Assembly (NCBI GenBank): GCA_001586965.3
Contig: LUCW03000505.1
Span: forward strand, 7,501-71,500
From: Sphaeroforma sirkka
Lineage: Eukaryota > Opisthokonta > Ichthyosporea > Ichthyophonida
Direction: 5' to 3'
Length of the DNA stretch: 64,000 nucleotides
Both the position numbers and the translations under genes were made by a program. The notes beneath the pieces are model-generated. The model made no database searches. It was not told the origin of the DNA and worked only from the letters and a program-made list of their open reading frames with translations. This document shows, piece by piece, positions 33,755 through 51,500 of this stretch. Position 1 is the stretch's first letter. Each line of letters opens with the position of its first letter.

Positions 33755-34024
33755 TATGGAGAGAGATAGAGAAGAAGGACAATATATTTTAAATTTTTTT
33801 ATAATGATATGTATTGTGTATTTAGCATCAAGATGGCGCCAAAATTTTAACAATATAGACCACAAATTAGGCCTTTTACTATTACTAGTTTCCCCCAGCC
33901 TAGAGCCTTACCAATTTGGTGGAATTAAATGTATGTTATATATATAAGAGCAACATCGCGTCTTTTTTATTATATGACGCCAGGTTCAGATTGTAACCGA
34001 GCATAGCCTATAGTGAGCACAGTC
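33755..34024. other. 5' flank of the 136-aa membrane protein gene
   Basis: Short AT-rich gap with no gene. It should contain the promoter of the gene starting at 34025. Confidence 0.4.
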
Positions 34025-36314
<2,290 letters not shown>

Positions 36315-36383
36315 GGACGTACTCTCACCTGGCTACAACGGTGCCGTGGCATTTTTTTTGTGTGCATCTGGCAAGTTTTTCAA

Positions 36384-36389
36384 TAATAA
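36384..36389 (+). terminator. Polyadenylation signal AATAAA
   Basis: AATAAA 70 bp after the stop codon of the 136-aa protein gene. Confidence 0.6.
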
Positions 36390-36851
36390 ACGACAGTTGA
36401 TTCCGATGCTAGGTTCGTTATAGTATGAAAGAGCACTTGCAGTCTGGCCGTAGCGTCATATTCGCTAAAGTTTAAAGATTGTTTCAGGGTTTCGAAGTAT
36501 ATCCCGAATACTTAGATTAGTTAAAGCTCGCACGCCCGATGATCCGTGGTGGTCAAGTACAACCCCAAAAACGTGGTAACTATTAATAAGAATTTACAAT
36601 ATATGGGCGCGTGAGCAATTTGTGCTGCGAAATTTGATGTCCTTTAGAGTAATAAAAGATTATATCGAAATTTGAATCGATCCATTGAGTAAAATTCTTA
36701 TCGCTTTCCTGAGATCCATATATTTCTATGCTGAGTGCTGCAGGGAGCAATTACTATTTTTATCAGCATCTTTGCAGCAACGCTATGAATAGCTGCTATG
36801 TTTATGATGTACGGCATTTCCTGCTGCTAACGGACAGATACTCTGTAGAGG

Positions 36852-37440
36852 TTAATAGATGTTAGCTATTGTAAAAGTGTGCAGTACGCATTTCGCAAGG
36901 AGTCGCTGTGGTAACAGTACCACATACAGGTAGTTCATTCTAAAACTCGCGCGTGATATCTCGTACCGACGTGGGGGCGTTCCGCTGTCAATTTCGGTCT
37001 GAACCACTACATTGTCGCGAACAGCCTGAAAGAAACCCTGATCGTTTTTTGACACTACCAGAAGCGTGTTAGGTGCAATTTCTGGCATCGGGTATTTCTT
37101 CGTCATGTCGTATTCCTCAATTTCGAGAGCTTCTTAAAGCTATTCACTTGCTGTGGCCCACGACGAATGCATTGGACTAGTGTGGTTTACACGCTCAAAA
37201 GTAACTACGGAGTAGCTTCGGAAACCTTCACATCAAGTTCCGAAAGACTTCGATCGAGAGAGTGAGCGACACCTTCAGTTGCTATTGAAAGTTCCGTCAT
37301 GCCGTTCCCAGATCAGTCGTCTTGAATGGTGCCAACATTTCGTCTACTACAAATTGGACGACACCTTGACCCGCTGTGCTGATCGCGGGCTTGTTCACTG
37401 CATCGTACATAAGAGATAGCTATTTGAGAGATGCAGTGTG
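36852..37440 (-). other. Coding-looking minus-strand fragments, unassigned
   Basis: Three neighbouring frames read like protein: about 37422-37312 (PAISTAGQGVVQFVVDEM), about 37305-37213 (ELSIATEGVAHSLDRSLSEL) and 37133-36852 (PEIAPNTLLVVSKNDQGFFQ, stop TAA). I could not connect them by GT-AG introns in phase. They may be exons of a further gene, an alternative 3' end of the esterase, or a decayed gene. No domain recognised. Confidence 0.35.
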
Positions 37441-37881
37441 TCCGACACACCCTCACCCTGCTCTTTAGTGGGAACTACACAGAGATCAAGATTTCTCCAA
37501 GTGCCAGTTTGTAGGTATGCATACTTTGTATTATCACGAAGAAGGATAATAGCACCTACCAGCTACCAAATCATGACTGAAATTTCTCATGAAACCTTCA
37601 AACCGGGTATCGACTCGCGTCCATGAAGTTGTCTCTCGGATTGAAACCAACATCTTGTATTCGGGGGATTCGTCCTCAAAGATGCGCTATGCTTATTTCA
37701 GTGGGTATACAATCGTTTCGATTAAACAATACAGAACGGACCCTAAGCGACTTCAGGACTCTCTCTTGATTTATCGGATGAAGTACCATAGCTTCAGCTA
37801 GACTTGCTTTGGTAAAGGATACTATCCAGATCTACGTCGCATATAATCAATCCAACGAAATCAATACTGACAATCATATGC

Positions 37882-39671
37882 TCAGTATTGAAAGATGTGT
37901 AGTGACTTCTCCTTGACATGAACGCCAAGCAGGTAGCGACAGAATACAATCGGGCGATACTGATAAACAATCGGAAAGCATCATCTATGAAATCATAAAG
38001 TGGCAACCAAAATTCGATAAATTGAAACGTGTCGTACCTCAGCTTGTAGCTCCTCAGCTCCAACAAAATTGAACCATTCGTCTATTGAAGCAGGATTCGA
38101 AGGGAGTTCCTCGTTTCGCACAATTCGTACGATATTCGCATACTGCGACTCTCCTGATTAATTTGGACAAGTAGGCCCGAGTCAGTTCGATTTAACAATC
38201 TAAAGCGAGGCACATAGTTGAAGATATTGCAAAAGTTCACAGTAAATCGAAGATATATTTCACGCTACGAAGTGGTTTGTGACACACTTACTGTCAACTG
38301 GCATATGAGCAGGGTGGAAGAATGGCACCATGGTGGCAGTTGGATACGGTACCTGTGAAGAATGGAACAGCAAATATTAGTGACGATTAGAAAAGAGCCC
38401 CCATGTGCAGCACTATGCTCTTCGGAAAATGATCACATCCTGGTCGTTCAACTAATCGGGAGTCTCTCTCTGGTACCGACCTTCTCTTCGTCGTGGATAC
38501 TTTAAACCGTTTTGATGGGCATACCTAGTAAAGGTCTCATGTCACGTACCTGTGGATCGCCATCCACATTGCCAATGCATAATCGTCGTTGGAAACTCGA
38601 CAGTGCTTTAAGATAAGCACGTTTGTCCCCGCAAGCCTCTGCACCTGTGGAGTATGTTGGCGAAACCATGTTCAATCAATATTCCAAAAAGACTGTTCCT
38701 ATACCAAATTTCACACGTGGAAGTTGAGACTCAGGCGTACAACAGCGTGGTACCATAATTGATGCACGTGCGCACATACAGTACGAATAGTATAAGTTTC
38801 GATAGGCAGTGAATGAAGGACGCACCCCAACTTACATTCCGATGTCTGGATGCCCGCCATTCTCTCTAGTAAAGTGTTGCATGTTTTCTTGTTCGCATTG
38901 TCTGCCAATGTCATTTGATGGTACGAATTTCCCACGATGAAGCCGCCCAGAACGCCCATAAATCCTGGCAAAGTCTGCCGTTGGAATGATGCAAGATTCT
39001 TCTGTCAACAATCAAGCAACACCAACACGAGGCGAAAAGGTGCTCGGAGATGGACTAGTGGAAGTAAACATTTAGTAGAAGAGGTACATTGTCCCAACGA
39101 TGTAATTGACTTCAATACCATTTTATATAGCGAACATTCACTAAGGAACGAAGAGAAGTCCGAAACAGATGGGCACGAAAATGATCCATCACGGCATAAT
39201 ACCTTTCTGATCCCCAAATGCGGTGATGCAAACGATACAAAGTTGAGTGGTATAAGGCCTCCAATAGTGCCGCTCTTGGATTCATAAAGTTCCCCACATG
39301 TGTATCGGATGATCAACCCTCCCAGCGAGAGCCCACATAAACTTATATGAGTGAGTGACGGATTGGCCTTGATTGTGCTGCGAATTTCATCCGCTAATCT
39401 GCGTCCACAAACATCTACACCATCATGTGTCGGCGCAGCGAATATGTTCCACCCAGTTTCATTGATGGCTGTGGTGATGTAAACTATATCTGTCCCATAC
39501 TTCTTCTTCAATTGATTTCCAAACCAAACTCCACCGCTGGCCTGGCCCTACATGTTTCGAAATCTTAAATTCAATTCAATTTTTTCAAACTTACATCAAG
39601 TTACAACCATCATTATGTAACACAGGCTGCATCGTGGAGGTAAACATCCGATACTCATACATCGCCAAATC

Positions 39672-39732
<61 letters not shown>

Positions 39733-40038
39733 CATACATACATACATACATACATACATACATACGTACGTACGTACATACATATATACATACATACATA
39801 AATACATACATACATACATACATATATATATACATATATATATGATATTGATGATGACAATATATAATGTGTGTATGATATGTAATATATATGATGTGAT
39901 GATGATGATGTGCGTGCGTGTAACTGTATATATATATATATGTGTGATGTGACGTGTGTGTGTGTTTGGTATGTATGTGTGTGTGTGTGTGTGTATTGTA
40001 TGTATGTATGTAACGTATGTGTGTGTGTGTGTGTGTTG

Positions 40039-40077
<39 letters not shown>

Positions 40078-40174
40078 GTATGCGTGTGTGTGTGTTCGTA
40101 TGTATATTAAATGTGTGTGTGTGTGTATTTGTGTGTTTGTATGTATGTATGTGTGTGTGTATGTGTGTGTTTGA

Positions 40175-40245
<71 letters not shown>

Positions 40246-40617
40246 GTTATATAGATACATATATAGTTACATTTTTGTGCAAATATAGCTCTATTTATCT
40301 CACTCATTCAAATTTGTATATCGTGATCCAGCAATTGATGTTTTTAATAGTTAAACAAAGAAGATATCCGAACATGTTCGATTGTATTTCCTGAGCTGAA
40401 TAGTTTGCAACAGGTAATCATCTATGCAGTACAATTTAGCAAACAGGGGACCGGCTTCGTACAGCCGTTGTATAATCTACACGATTCTTAATAAAAAAAA
40501 TACAACTTTTCGATTGCTAGATTGTACACAACACAGTAAAATTTTGCATAAATAGCTTACGTGAAGTCCGTGTTGAAATACGATCAGATGCCTCGGTCTC
40601 CCAGCTGGTTTGGTCAT
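37882..40617 (-). CDS. DUF676-type putative serine esterase/lipase (7 exons, about 305 aa)
   Basis: Minus-strand exons are 40617-40561, 39547-39203, 39001-38836, 38644-38550, 38352-38292, 38153-38038 and, tentatively, 37959-37882. The phases close throughout. The fold is an alpha/beta hydrolase that cleaves lipid esters. Seen are the HG loop ([11 protein letters not shown]), the nucleophile elbow GLSLG in [23 protein letters not shown], then [17 protein letters not shown] and the [16 protein letters not shown] stretch that precedes the catalytic His in the family. Yeast ROG1-like and plant lipases share this order. The start is uncertain: the ATG at 40617 is in frame, but the exon could extend to an acceptor at 40650 with more exons upstream, for example a hydrophobic frame at 41056-40862. 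The last exon is short and unsupported beyond phase and acceptor. The 1-kb first intron holds microsatellites. Confidence 0.8.
39677..40240. repeat. TA / (ACAT)n / (GT)n microsatellites in esterase intron 1
   Basis: TA tract 39677-39728, then CATA tetranucleotide repeats with CGTA steps to about 39825, GT-rich blocks 39945-40165, and a TA tract 40176-40238. Confidence 0.95.
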
Positions 40618-40659
40618 CCTCCATATAGACCACAATAGAGAAAAAGAAACTGTAGATAA

Positions 40660-41160
40660 CAAGGGATCAAAGGAATATGTATGTACCCGTGCACTTGCTA
40701 CATGCTTATTCTTGGTGTACTTATCGATCTAATAGACCTATGAAAAATACCTATTTTTAGGACACTTTTTCAAAACTGGTTCTTAAGCCTCTATTATTTA
40801 ATAGTTTGACGACATGCATTTCATATATTAACGCACACGTATAGTCACTAAAGACCACCTTTCATGCCACTTCGGCAGTCATAATAAGACGCGTTGTTGT
40901 GCAGAGTATTGTAGTGTTGAAATTGGTGTGCAAAATACAGGCGTCGTGTCCCGCACAAGCGGAGAGATGAATTCGATGTCTGGATAAAGCGCTAAGCAAG
41001 ACGCAAAAAAAGAACCACGCAACAATACGAATAAAATGCAGAAGCTTCGAAATCAAAAGTTTATTGATTTAGTGTTGAATACAGGAGGCTATGCGAGGGA
41101 GTTTTGAAATGTCCAGTGGAGCACATGCATTAATATATGAAAATACATATGATACAGACA
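40660..41160. other. Gap 5' of the esterase
   Basis: A minus-strand open frame at 41056-40862 begins hydrophobic (FHFIRIVAWFFFCVLL-like) and could be an upstream exon or signal sequence of the esterase, but no ATG or good junction supports it. An inverted CATAGCCTCCTG word lies at about 41084. Confidence 0.35.
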
Positions 41161-44245
<3,085 letters not shown>

Positions 44246-44328
<83 letters not shown>

Positions 44329-44570
44329 TATGTATATGTATGTATGTATCTAGAGATATATGTAGAGGTATATATATATGTGTGTGTGTGTGTGCATTTG
44401 GGTGTGTGTGTGTGTGTGTATACATGTTAATATGTATATAAAATATATATATATATGTGTGTGTGTGTGTATTTGCGTATATAGATATGTTTTTCTCAGA
44501 GAGGTATATGCAGAGGTATATACATGTGCGGGTGGCTTTGTTGTGGGTGCGTGTATTTGTGCTTTGTGTT

Positions 44571-44645
<75 letters not shown>

Positions 44646-45088
44646 TATACATATACGCATATATATTTATATATATATATAAATCTATATATATACATGT
44701 GATGTGTGTGTGTATGCATCTATATATACATATATGCGCAAAAAATGTATATAAAATATATACATGCATATATATATATATATACATATATATATGTATG
44801 ATATATGTGCGTGTATTGTGTGTGCGTGATGCGCATTGTACATATATATGTATATATATATATATACATTGTGTGTGTGTGTGCGCGCAATCTATATATG
44901 TATATGCGTAAATAATGCCAAAACGTATATATACATATATATATATATATATATAATATATATATATTATACATATATAATGATATGCGTGCGATTGTGT
45001 GTGTGTGTATTATTGTTGCATTGCATATTATTATTATTATATATGTGCATGTATGATTATGATGATGATATGTGTATTAATATGTATG

Positions 45089-45122
<34 letters not shown>

Positions 45123-45345
45123 CACATATATATACATATATATATATTATAAATATATTATAAATATCATGTGAATACATATTTTATATATATATATATA
45201 TTAATATTTATGTATGTATTTTTATTATACATATAAATAAATCTATATATATATATGTGTGTGTGTGTGTGTATGTGTATATGTGTATGTGTGAATGTAT
45301 ATATGTATGTATGTATGTATAATTACATGTTTGTATTCAAACATA
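44246..45345. repeat. TA/TG microsatellite island upstream of the 952-aa gene
   Basis: TA tracts at 44246-44325 and 44574-44642, with many TATG/TGTG blocks and a TA tract at 45093-45120. It ends about 190 bp before the first proposed coding exon. Confidence 0.95.
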
Positions 45346-45537
45346 TGCTGTGTCTGTGTGTGTTGCTTACAAGTATACTTATATTAATATTCAATACGCA
45401 GTTTTTGCACGAACAGCTTGTTTCCATAAAGTTGTTAGTATTGTAGTATGACTCGCTTATTGTAAGTTTGGATGTGTCAAGTACGAGTTATCAACTAGTC
45501 ATATTATTTAGATGATGCTCCTCAAATCGGTGCAGCG

Positions 45538-48500
45538 ATGGATACACTGGAATTTATTGAGTACAAAGTATTGAACACATATGCTTGCTTGTATACCTTG
45601 ACGTGCGCCAGCTAAAAATGTGTGTATGAGTGAAAAAATACTTTTTTTTTTCAAATTTATGTCTCAGCTCTTCGTCTAGCTCAAGTTACTTGATGTCAAT
45701 TGATCGATAGGTTCTCGGCATTACACTTGAATACAGTGCTTTTTTTAAATAATTATATGTACATGCTGCTTGATATATGTATCGCCTCCAGTGATAGTTC
45801 GTCACCGTGTAGGGCTCCCACGGTGCAATTACCTAAGCTGTATACGAAATCAGGTGTTCCGGGCCAGGTTTTATTGTATAGAGTATCATTTTAATGGGTT
45901 TAGAATGATCCACCAATAAGACTAATATTTGTTATATACTCTCTCGATCCCATCCCACATTTCACACCATTAGGTAATGGTGAACGATCGAACAACGGTT
46001 AAAGACCTCACCGAGAAAGTAACTGACACGTATAAGACACTATACACGGATGAACAGTATGTTATGAAATATGTGTGCTTTGTATTGCGCCTAGTCTCGC
46101 AACGATACTCGTTTTTGTATACTGTTCGTATTTGTGCGCATGCATTGAATGGTGCTGGCATGTATTTACGCAAGCATGTTTTTGTATGATGGTTAAAAAC
46201 AATTAATGAAACTCAGTTGCGCACGAGGGCCGCTCGTTATCATTGCGGACTCTACTCGCTGCATATAGGTCACAGACTCGTATTGGCCTCGCATCTTCCC
46301 TATGCTCCATCCGTTCTGTCAACTGAGGGTGTATTGGACTGCCCCACTCCTTCAGTGACCGTTCTCTAGTGGTGCAAATGAAGCATAATGCTAAGATTTT
46401 CTCGATATATTCACGTGTTGGTACTAAAACAGGGTCCCAACGGTAATTATGGTACGTCACGTGCATATGGGTGACCTCCAACCGTCACTCTACGTGAAAG
46501 ACTTCTTCATGGCGTACGAATCCGTTCAAGTGCTTACTAAAGAAAATTCTAACAAGGGGTATGTGTGGTATATTTGAGCTATCGATACCAGATGATGACT
46601 TTTTTGAACGGTGTGTTAGTTTGATTCCAGTCGAGAGAATGGGACAGTGTGTATGATTTGTTTTCTTCACATGTTGAAATTTTTTGAAGTGGCCACGCTT
46701 CATCAGCTGTTAACATTATCGCCCCGATCTCATTCTGCAGTCAATTTTTAGATCAATACAACGATCCAAGTGTGGAACCCCCGGAAAAATGGCGCGATCA
46801 AATCATAAATAGAAAACGACTTCCTGATCTTGACCTCGCAGCCGTGTCAGTGAAAAGAACCAGACTCAATGCTGGTATGTGCTTTCTTGTTCAAAGCATG
46901 GATTATATGTACAAAACTGGTCAACTTAGTAGTGGTCGCACCCGATAAGACTTGCTGACTGTTGCTAACACTCTACTCGAGCTGATGTTTCTTAATACTA
47001 CTATCTCCGATTTCCTGCCCATTGAACATGTGTACCCAACCAACATTTGCATTCAATATTCCGCCCCATTGGTGTCTACAATTGCATCAGTAATGTAATG
47101 AAAATACATATAGCATCAATCTTGATCCTTGTACATATGCATATATATATTGCTCTCTGCAATGTAGCAGGGATGTGAAATGTTCCTCATAGATTGTGTA
47201 TTGGGCTTTACGCAGCTGACAGCAAACAAGCCAAAAAACCCGATGTATCCACCAAACAGTCAGCCGCTAGTGCCAAAAAAGGGACCGCCGTGGCTAAACA
47301 ATTGGCCCATACGAATCAAGCGGTACCCCGATCCAAGCTGTCAACATCCCAGAGCAAACTAGCAGCCGCTAACCCCAAACAGAAAACTGCCTCCGCTAAA
47401 CAAGCCGCCAAAGCTTCTCCCAACAAACAAACTGGTACCCATGCCAAACTTGCCACTACTCCTGCGACACACGCAACTGCTCCTGCTCCAGAGGCACCTA
47501 CCCCTGCTCCACAAATAGCTGCTCCACAAATAGCTGCTCCTGCTATACAAGCAACTGCCCCTGCTCCACAAGTAGCTGCTCTTGCTAAACAAGCAACTGC
47601 CCCTGCTAAACAACCTGCTGTAGCTGTTTTAAAAACAGTCGCTCCAGCTCCACAACCAGCGGTGGCTGCTCCACAAACAACTGTTCCTACGCCACAGCCA
47701 GCTGTAGCTGATTTAAAAACAGTTGCCCCAGCTCCACAATCAGCGGTGGCTGCTCCACAAACAACTGTTCCTGCCCCACAGTCAGCTGTAGCTGATTTAA
47801 AAACAGCTGCTTCTGCTCCACAACCAGCCGTGGCTGCTCCACAAACAACTGTTCCTGCTCCACAACCAGCCGTGGCTGCTCCACAAATAACTACTCCTGC
47901 CCCACAATCAGCTGTAGTTGAATTAAAAACAGCTACTTCTGCCCCACAAACAACTGCTCCTGCTCCACAACCAGCGGTAGATGTTCCACCAGTTGCCGCA
48001 GTCGTCGCAGAAGCACCTTCGGCTGAGATAAAGAGTATGTCTTCAATGTGGAAAAATATAGGATTGCTCATCTAGTGTAATCTGTGTATAAAACTTTTCT
48101 GTCGTGCGTATGCATAATAGGGGTATATCCATATATGATATTTCCTGATGGCTGACAACCGTGCATCTCCCGAATGCTCGACCAGATTTCGTTGTACTCG
48201 AATATATCAAGTTGTTCTTAGCTAATCGCACATTGCGTCTGATTGCCGCTTCGCAATGTACGCTTGCGTGAGAACAGAAATTGTGCCGGTAGTAGAGAAG
48301 GTATCAGGTGAGACCACAAAGAAGACCAAGAAAAGCAGAGCACCAGAGAATGAAACTGCAGAGGCCACGAAGGCCGTCTCAAATGATTCCGCCGATGCGA
48401 AGGTGTGAGCAAATTGAGTTTAAAATTGTAAATCATTTTTTCATTTAGCAATCAGGCAGTACGGAGATTTTATGAGCATATCAGTGTACTTTATACGAAA

Positions 48501-51500
48501 CACTATGGAACGAATTCTGCGAAAATCTTACTTTTCAGTGATGATACTAGCGCATTGTTTGGATTTGTACGGTTCGACATGCTAGGAAAAGACGGCAACG
48601 TCTGAAAAACCACGTCGACGACTCTTTGTCACTCTAAAGTCGCTTACATGACCCTATGTGCATGCCACTCAAAATGGGCCTATCTGACACCGCATTGTTG
48701 CACAAATGACATTTTCTTACCATTTTGGTTATTTGTATTGCAATCCCGTCGGGGCATCCACTGAATCCAGAAGGCGAAAGCAGCTGAAAGAAAGTTAGCA
48801 AAGGTAACGAAAGAAACCGCAAAGCATGCTGCCGTTGTGGACAGCCAAATCGTAACAGAGACCAATTCAGCCGAGAAAGAGATGGCTGCAAATGTCTCTG
48901 AGGCAGTGGAAACCACGCATGTCACCGAAGTCACGGCTCCCAGGGTGAGTACAGGGAAGCGTGCTTCCGTTCAGTCAGGATGATTAAGCACTGTATTCTA
49001 GAGTATACGCACTGTACGCGGTAAATAATATTCATCTCGTCTACATGGTGGATATTCTTTCTTTACACGGTAAGCTGGTACATTCCTTTTTAGATGTCAC
49101 TATTGTGTGTCCGTATAGTCGACGGATTGTGTGAGCCATTGTGGGCTACTAAGTGATGCAGAGTGCGATATATGGAGTCCTTACCTTATCAATAGCTGTG
49201 CTAAAAGGGTTTTCATTTCCAACAGGATCCCCCAGTGGTGGAGGATCAGCTCTCTGCTTCCACTAGTGCCCCTGAAACCGCAACTGCCAAGCCACATATC
49301 GCGAGGAAAAAGCCGGTTGCAAAGCCAGGTAGGTCCTTTTTGTCAAGAATCGGGCCTTCTGCTTTGTCTCTGAATGGGCACTCGATATGTAAGTATATAC
49401 CTATATGTATATGTAGATATGTTGATATGTAGAACTACACATATATGGGCATAAGTACTCGCAATTAATCCTCTATGCTCGCTCCGGACCTGTTCTGCCA
49501 CGAACAGCTAGACATGTTGTGCCTGAGCCTACTGAGTCAGAAAAAGCTGACCTGATCAAACTCCGCGAGGATCTTGAGAGGAAAATGGCGGAGCAGAATA
49601 ACATCGCACGAGCCACTGAGACAGCTCTCAAGGAGGCTGTAGAAGCTATTAAAGCAACCACTGATGCTGACAGAGCCCCCGAGCAGTCAGAAGCTCCCTC
49701 GACCCCAACAAAGACGGCTGCGAGTGTAAAGCCTGCTATGACTGCCCGGGCGGCCAGAGGTATGTATATGTTCTGGATGATTGGACAAATGGTGCTGGCG
49801 CGAAACATTTGGTTTTTTTGAGTATGAGCAATGATCCGATGAATTATTAACTGTATATATAGTCGAGCTAGTATTTTGGCGTCTTCAGCTGATGATGTGG
49901 ATATTGGCTGCCTGTTTCTTTAGAATGGTATATGCTATTTGTAGCTTGCACTGTGCTGCACGACTGGTATTCACCGGAGCGCCCAAGACAATCAAGGCAT
50001 TGTCTTGTGGCTGTTCTGTGAGGTATGGTCAAGTATGGTCATTGGTAATTGTTTTTCTCCGATGTGCATCTCTATCTGTGATTTTGCACGAGTATGTCGC
50101 TTAAAAGATGTTTTGGCGACAGTTTACCCGTCTGCTTGCGTATGTGCGGATGAATTTATCATTGACACCTTTTTGCTACCGAGTTTTAATTGAAAATGTG
50201 ATGCATTAAATTGGATTATTATTCTTTAACAGTCATCCATCCATATGTGATCGAGGTGTAGGAAACAATCAAAGCATAACATCTTTGCTCCAACTCATAT
50301 TTACTACTTCACAGCCGAGCTCACGAAACAGAAGAAGGAGGCAGAAAGGGCGGAGAAGGAAGCTCTCAAGTTAAAAGAAAAGGAGGAAAAGGAAGCTAAG
50401 AAATTGAAGGAAAAGGAGGAGAAAGCAGCACAAAAATTGAAAGAAAAGGAGCAGAGAGAAAAGGAAAAGGCAGAGGCTGCGGCGAAGGCCAGGGAAGAAA
50501 GAGAAGGTGTGTAATTTCAATTCGAGTTCAGTCTATAGAATGTCGGCGATCATAGGATAGCTATACCTTCACACCACACTTCACCAGTGCATTCTGCGGA
50601 AATACGTTCACGGCCTTGCTATGCGGTGCTCACTCTTGTTCAGTACGCTGGGATCCCTTCGACCTTATACTAGTCTGAATTCGTATCTTAAGATGCGATT
50701 CTAATATGAATTGCGTGGTTTCTTGTTTCCACACAGCCGCTGCCGCTGCTAAGAAAAAGTCAAAAACCCCGCCCCCTCCCACTATGAGGGCTACAAGAAA
50801 CGCAACCTCGAAGACACCAGCGGTACCAAAAATAGAGAAGGTGGCAGAGAAGGTATGCTGCAATGTGTGTTGCAAATTTATGACCACATATACAAAGCCA
50901 CAGCAAGATGAACTTCTGTATTGGAGCATTTCAATATCGTCCTCCATTCGTATTGCTTACCTCCTGAGCGCATATATCAATGTTCACAAGCCCCTTATCA
51001 CGTGCCAATTGACGTTCGAATCTATTTAAATATATTTTACAATGCTTGCACAGCCCGAACCAAAGCTGAGCATCACAGACGCAACCGAACCCATGGTGGA
51101 GGGATCGGAGAGTGACGAGGACGATGTAGAGAGCAGTTCAGACGAGGAAGTGGAGAATGTCACAGTCCGCGCCCATAGCACGCGTGCGTCTTCCAGCAGT
51201 AGCACGTCGAGTGACTCGTCGAGTGACTCCTCGTCTGATTCGGAAAGCAGTGTCGAGGACGACGACGGCGACGACAATGATGACGAAGTAGCCTCCCCAG
51301 TGCCAAGCAGCGACAAAGCAAAGAGCGTCAAGGTATGGGCTGGCAGACGCTAATGTTTGAGTCTTGTCTGAGCTTCATTTCTAAAATTTGGTGGAATGTG
51401 GCGTATCTGATTCCATATTGCGTGCGGTAACTGTTGAGCACTGCTTACCAATTGCAGACCGATTCGCATGAGATCTGTGAATAGGGTTTTCATTGCGCTC

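Noticed and set aside
47316-48071. 251-codon minus-strand frame rich in Gly, Ala, Cys and Val
   Set aside because: It is the antisense shadow of the repetitive exon 5 of the 952-aa gene. Repeats keep both strands open.
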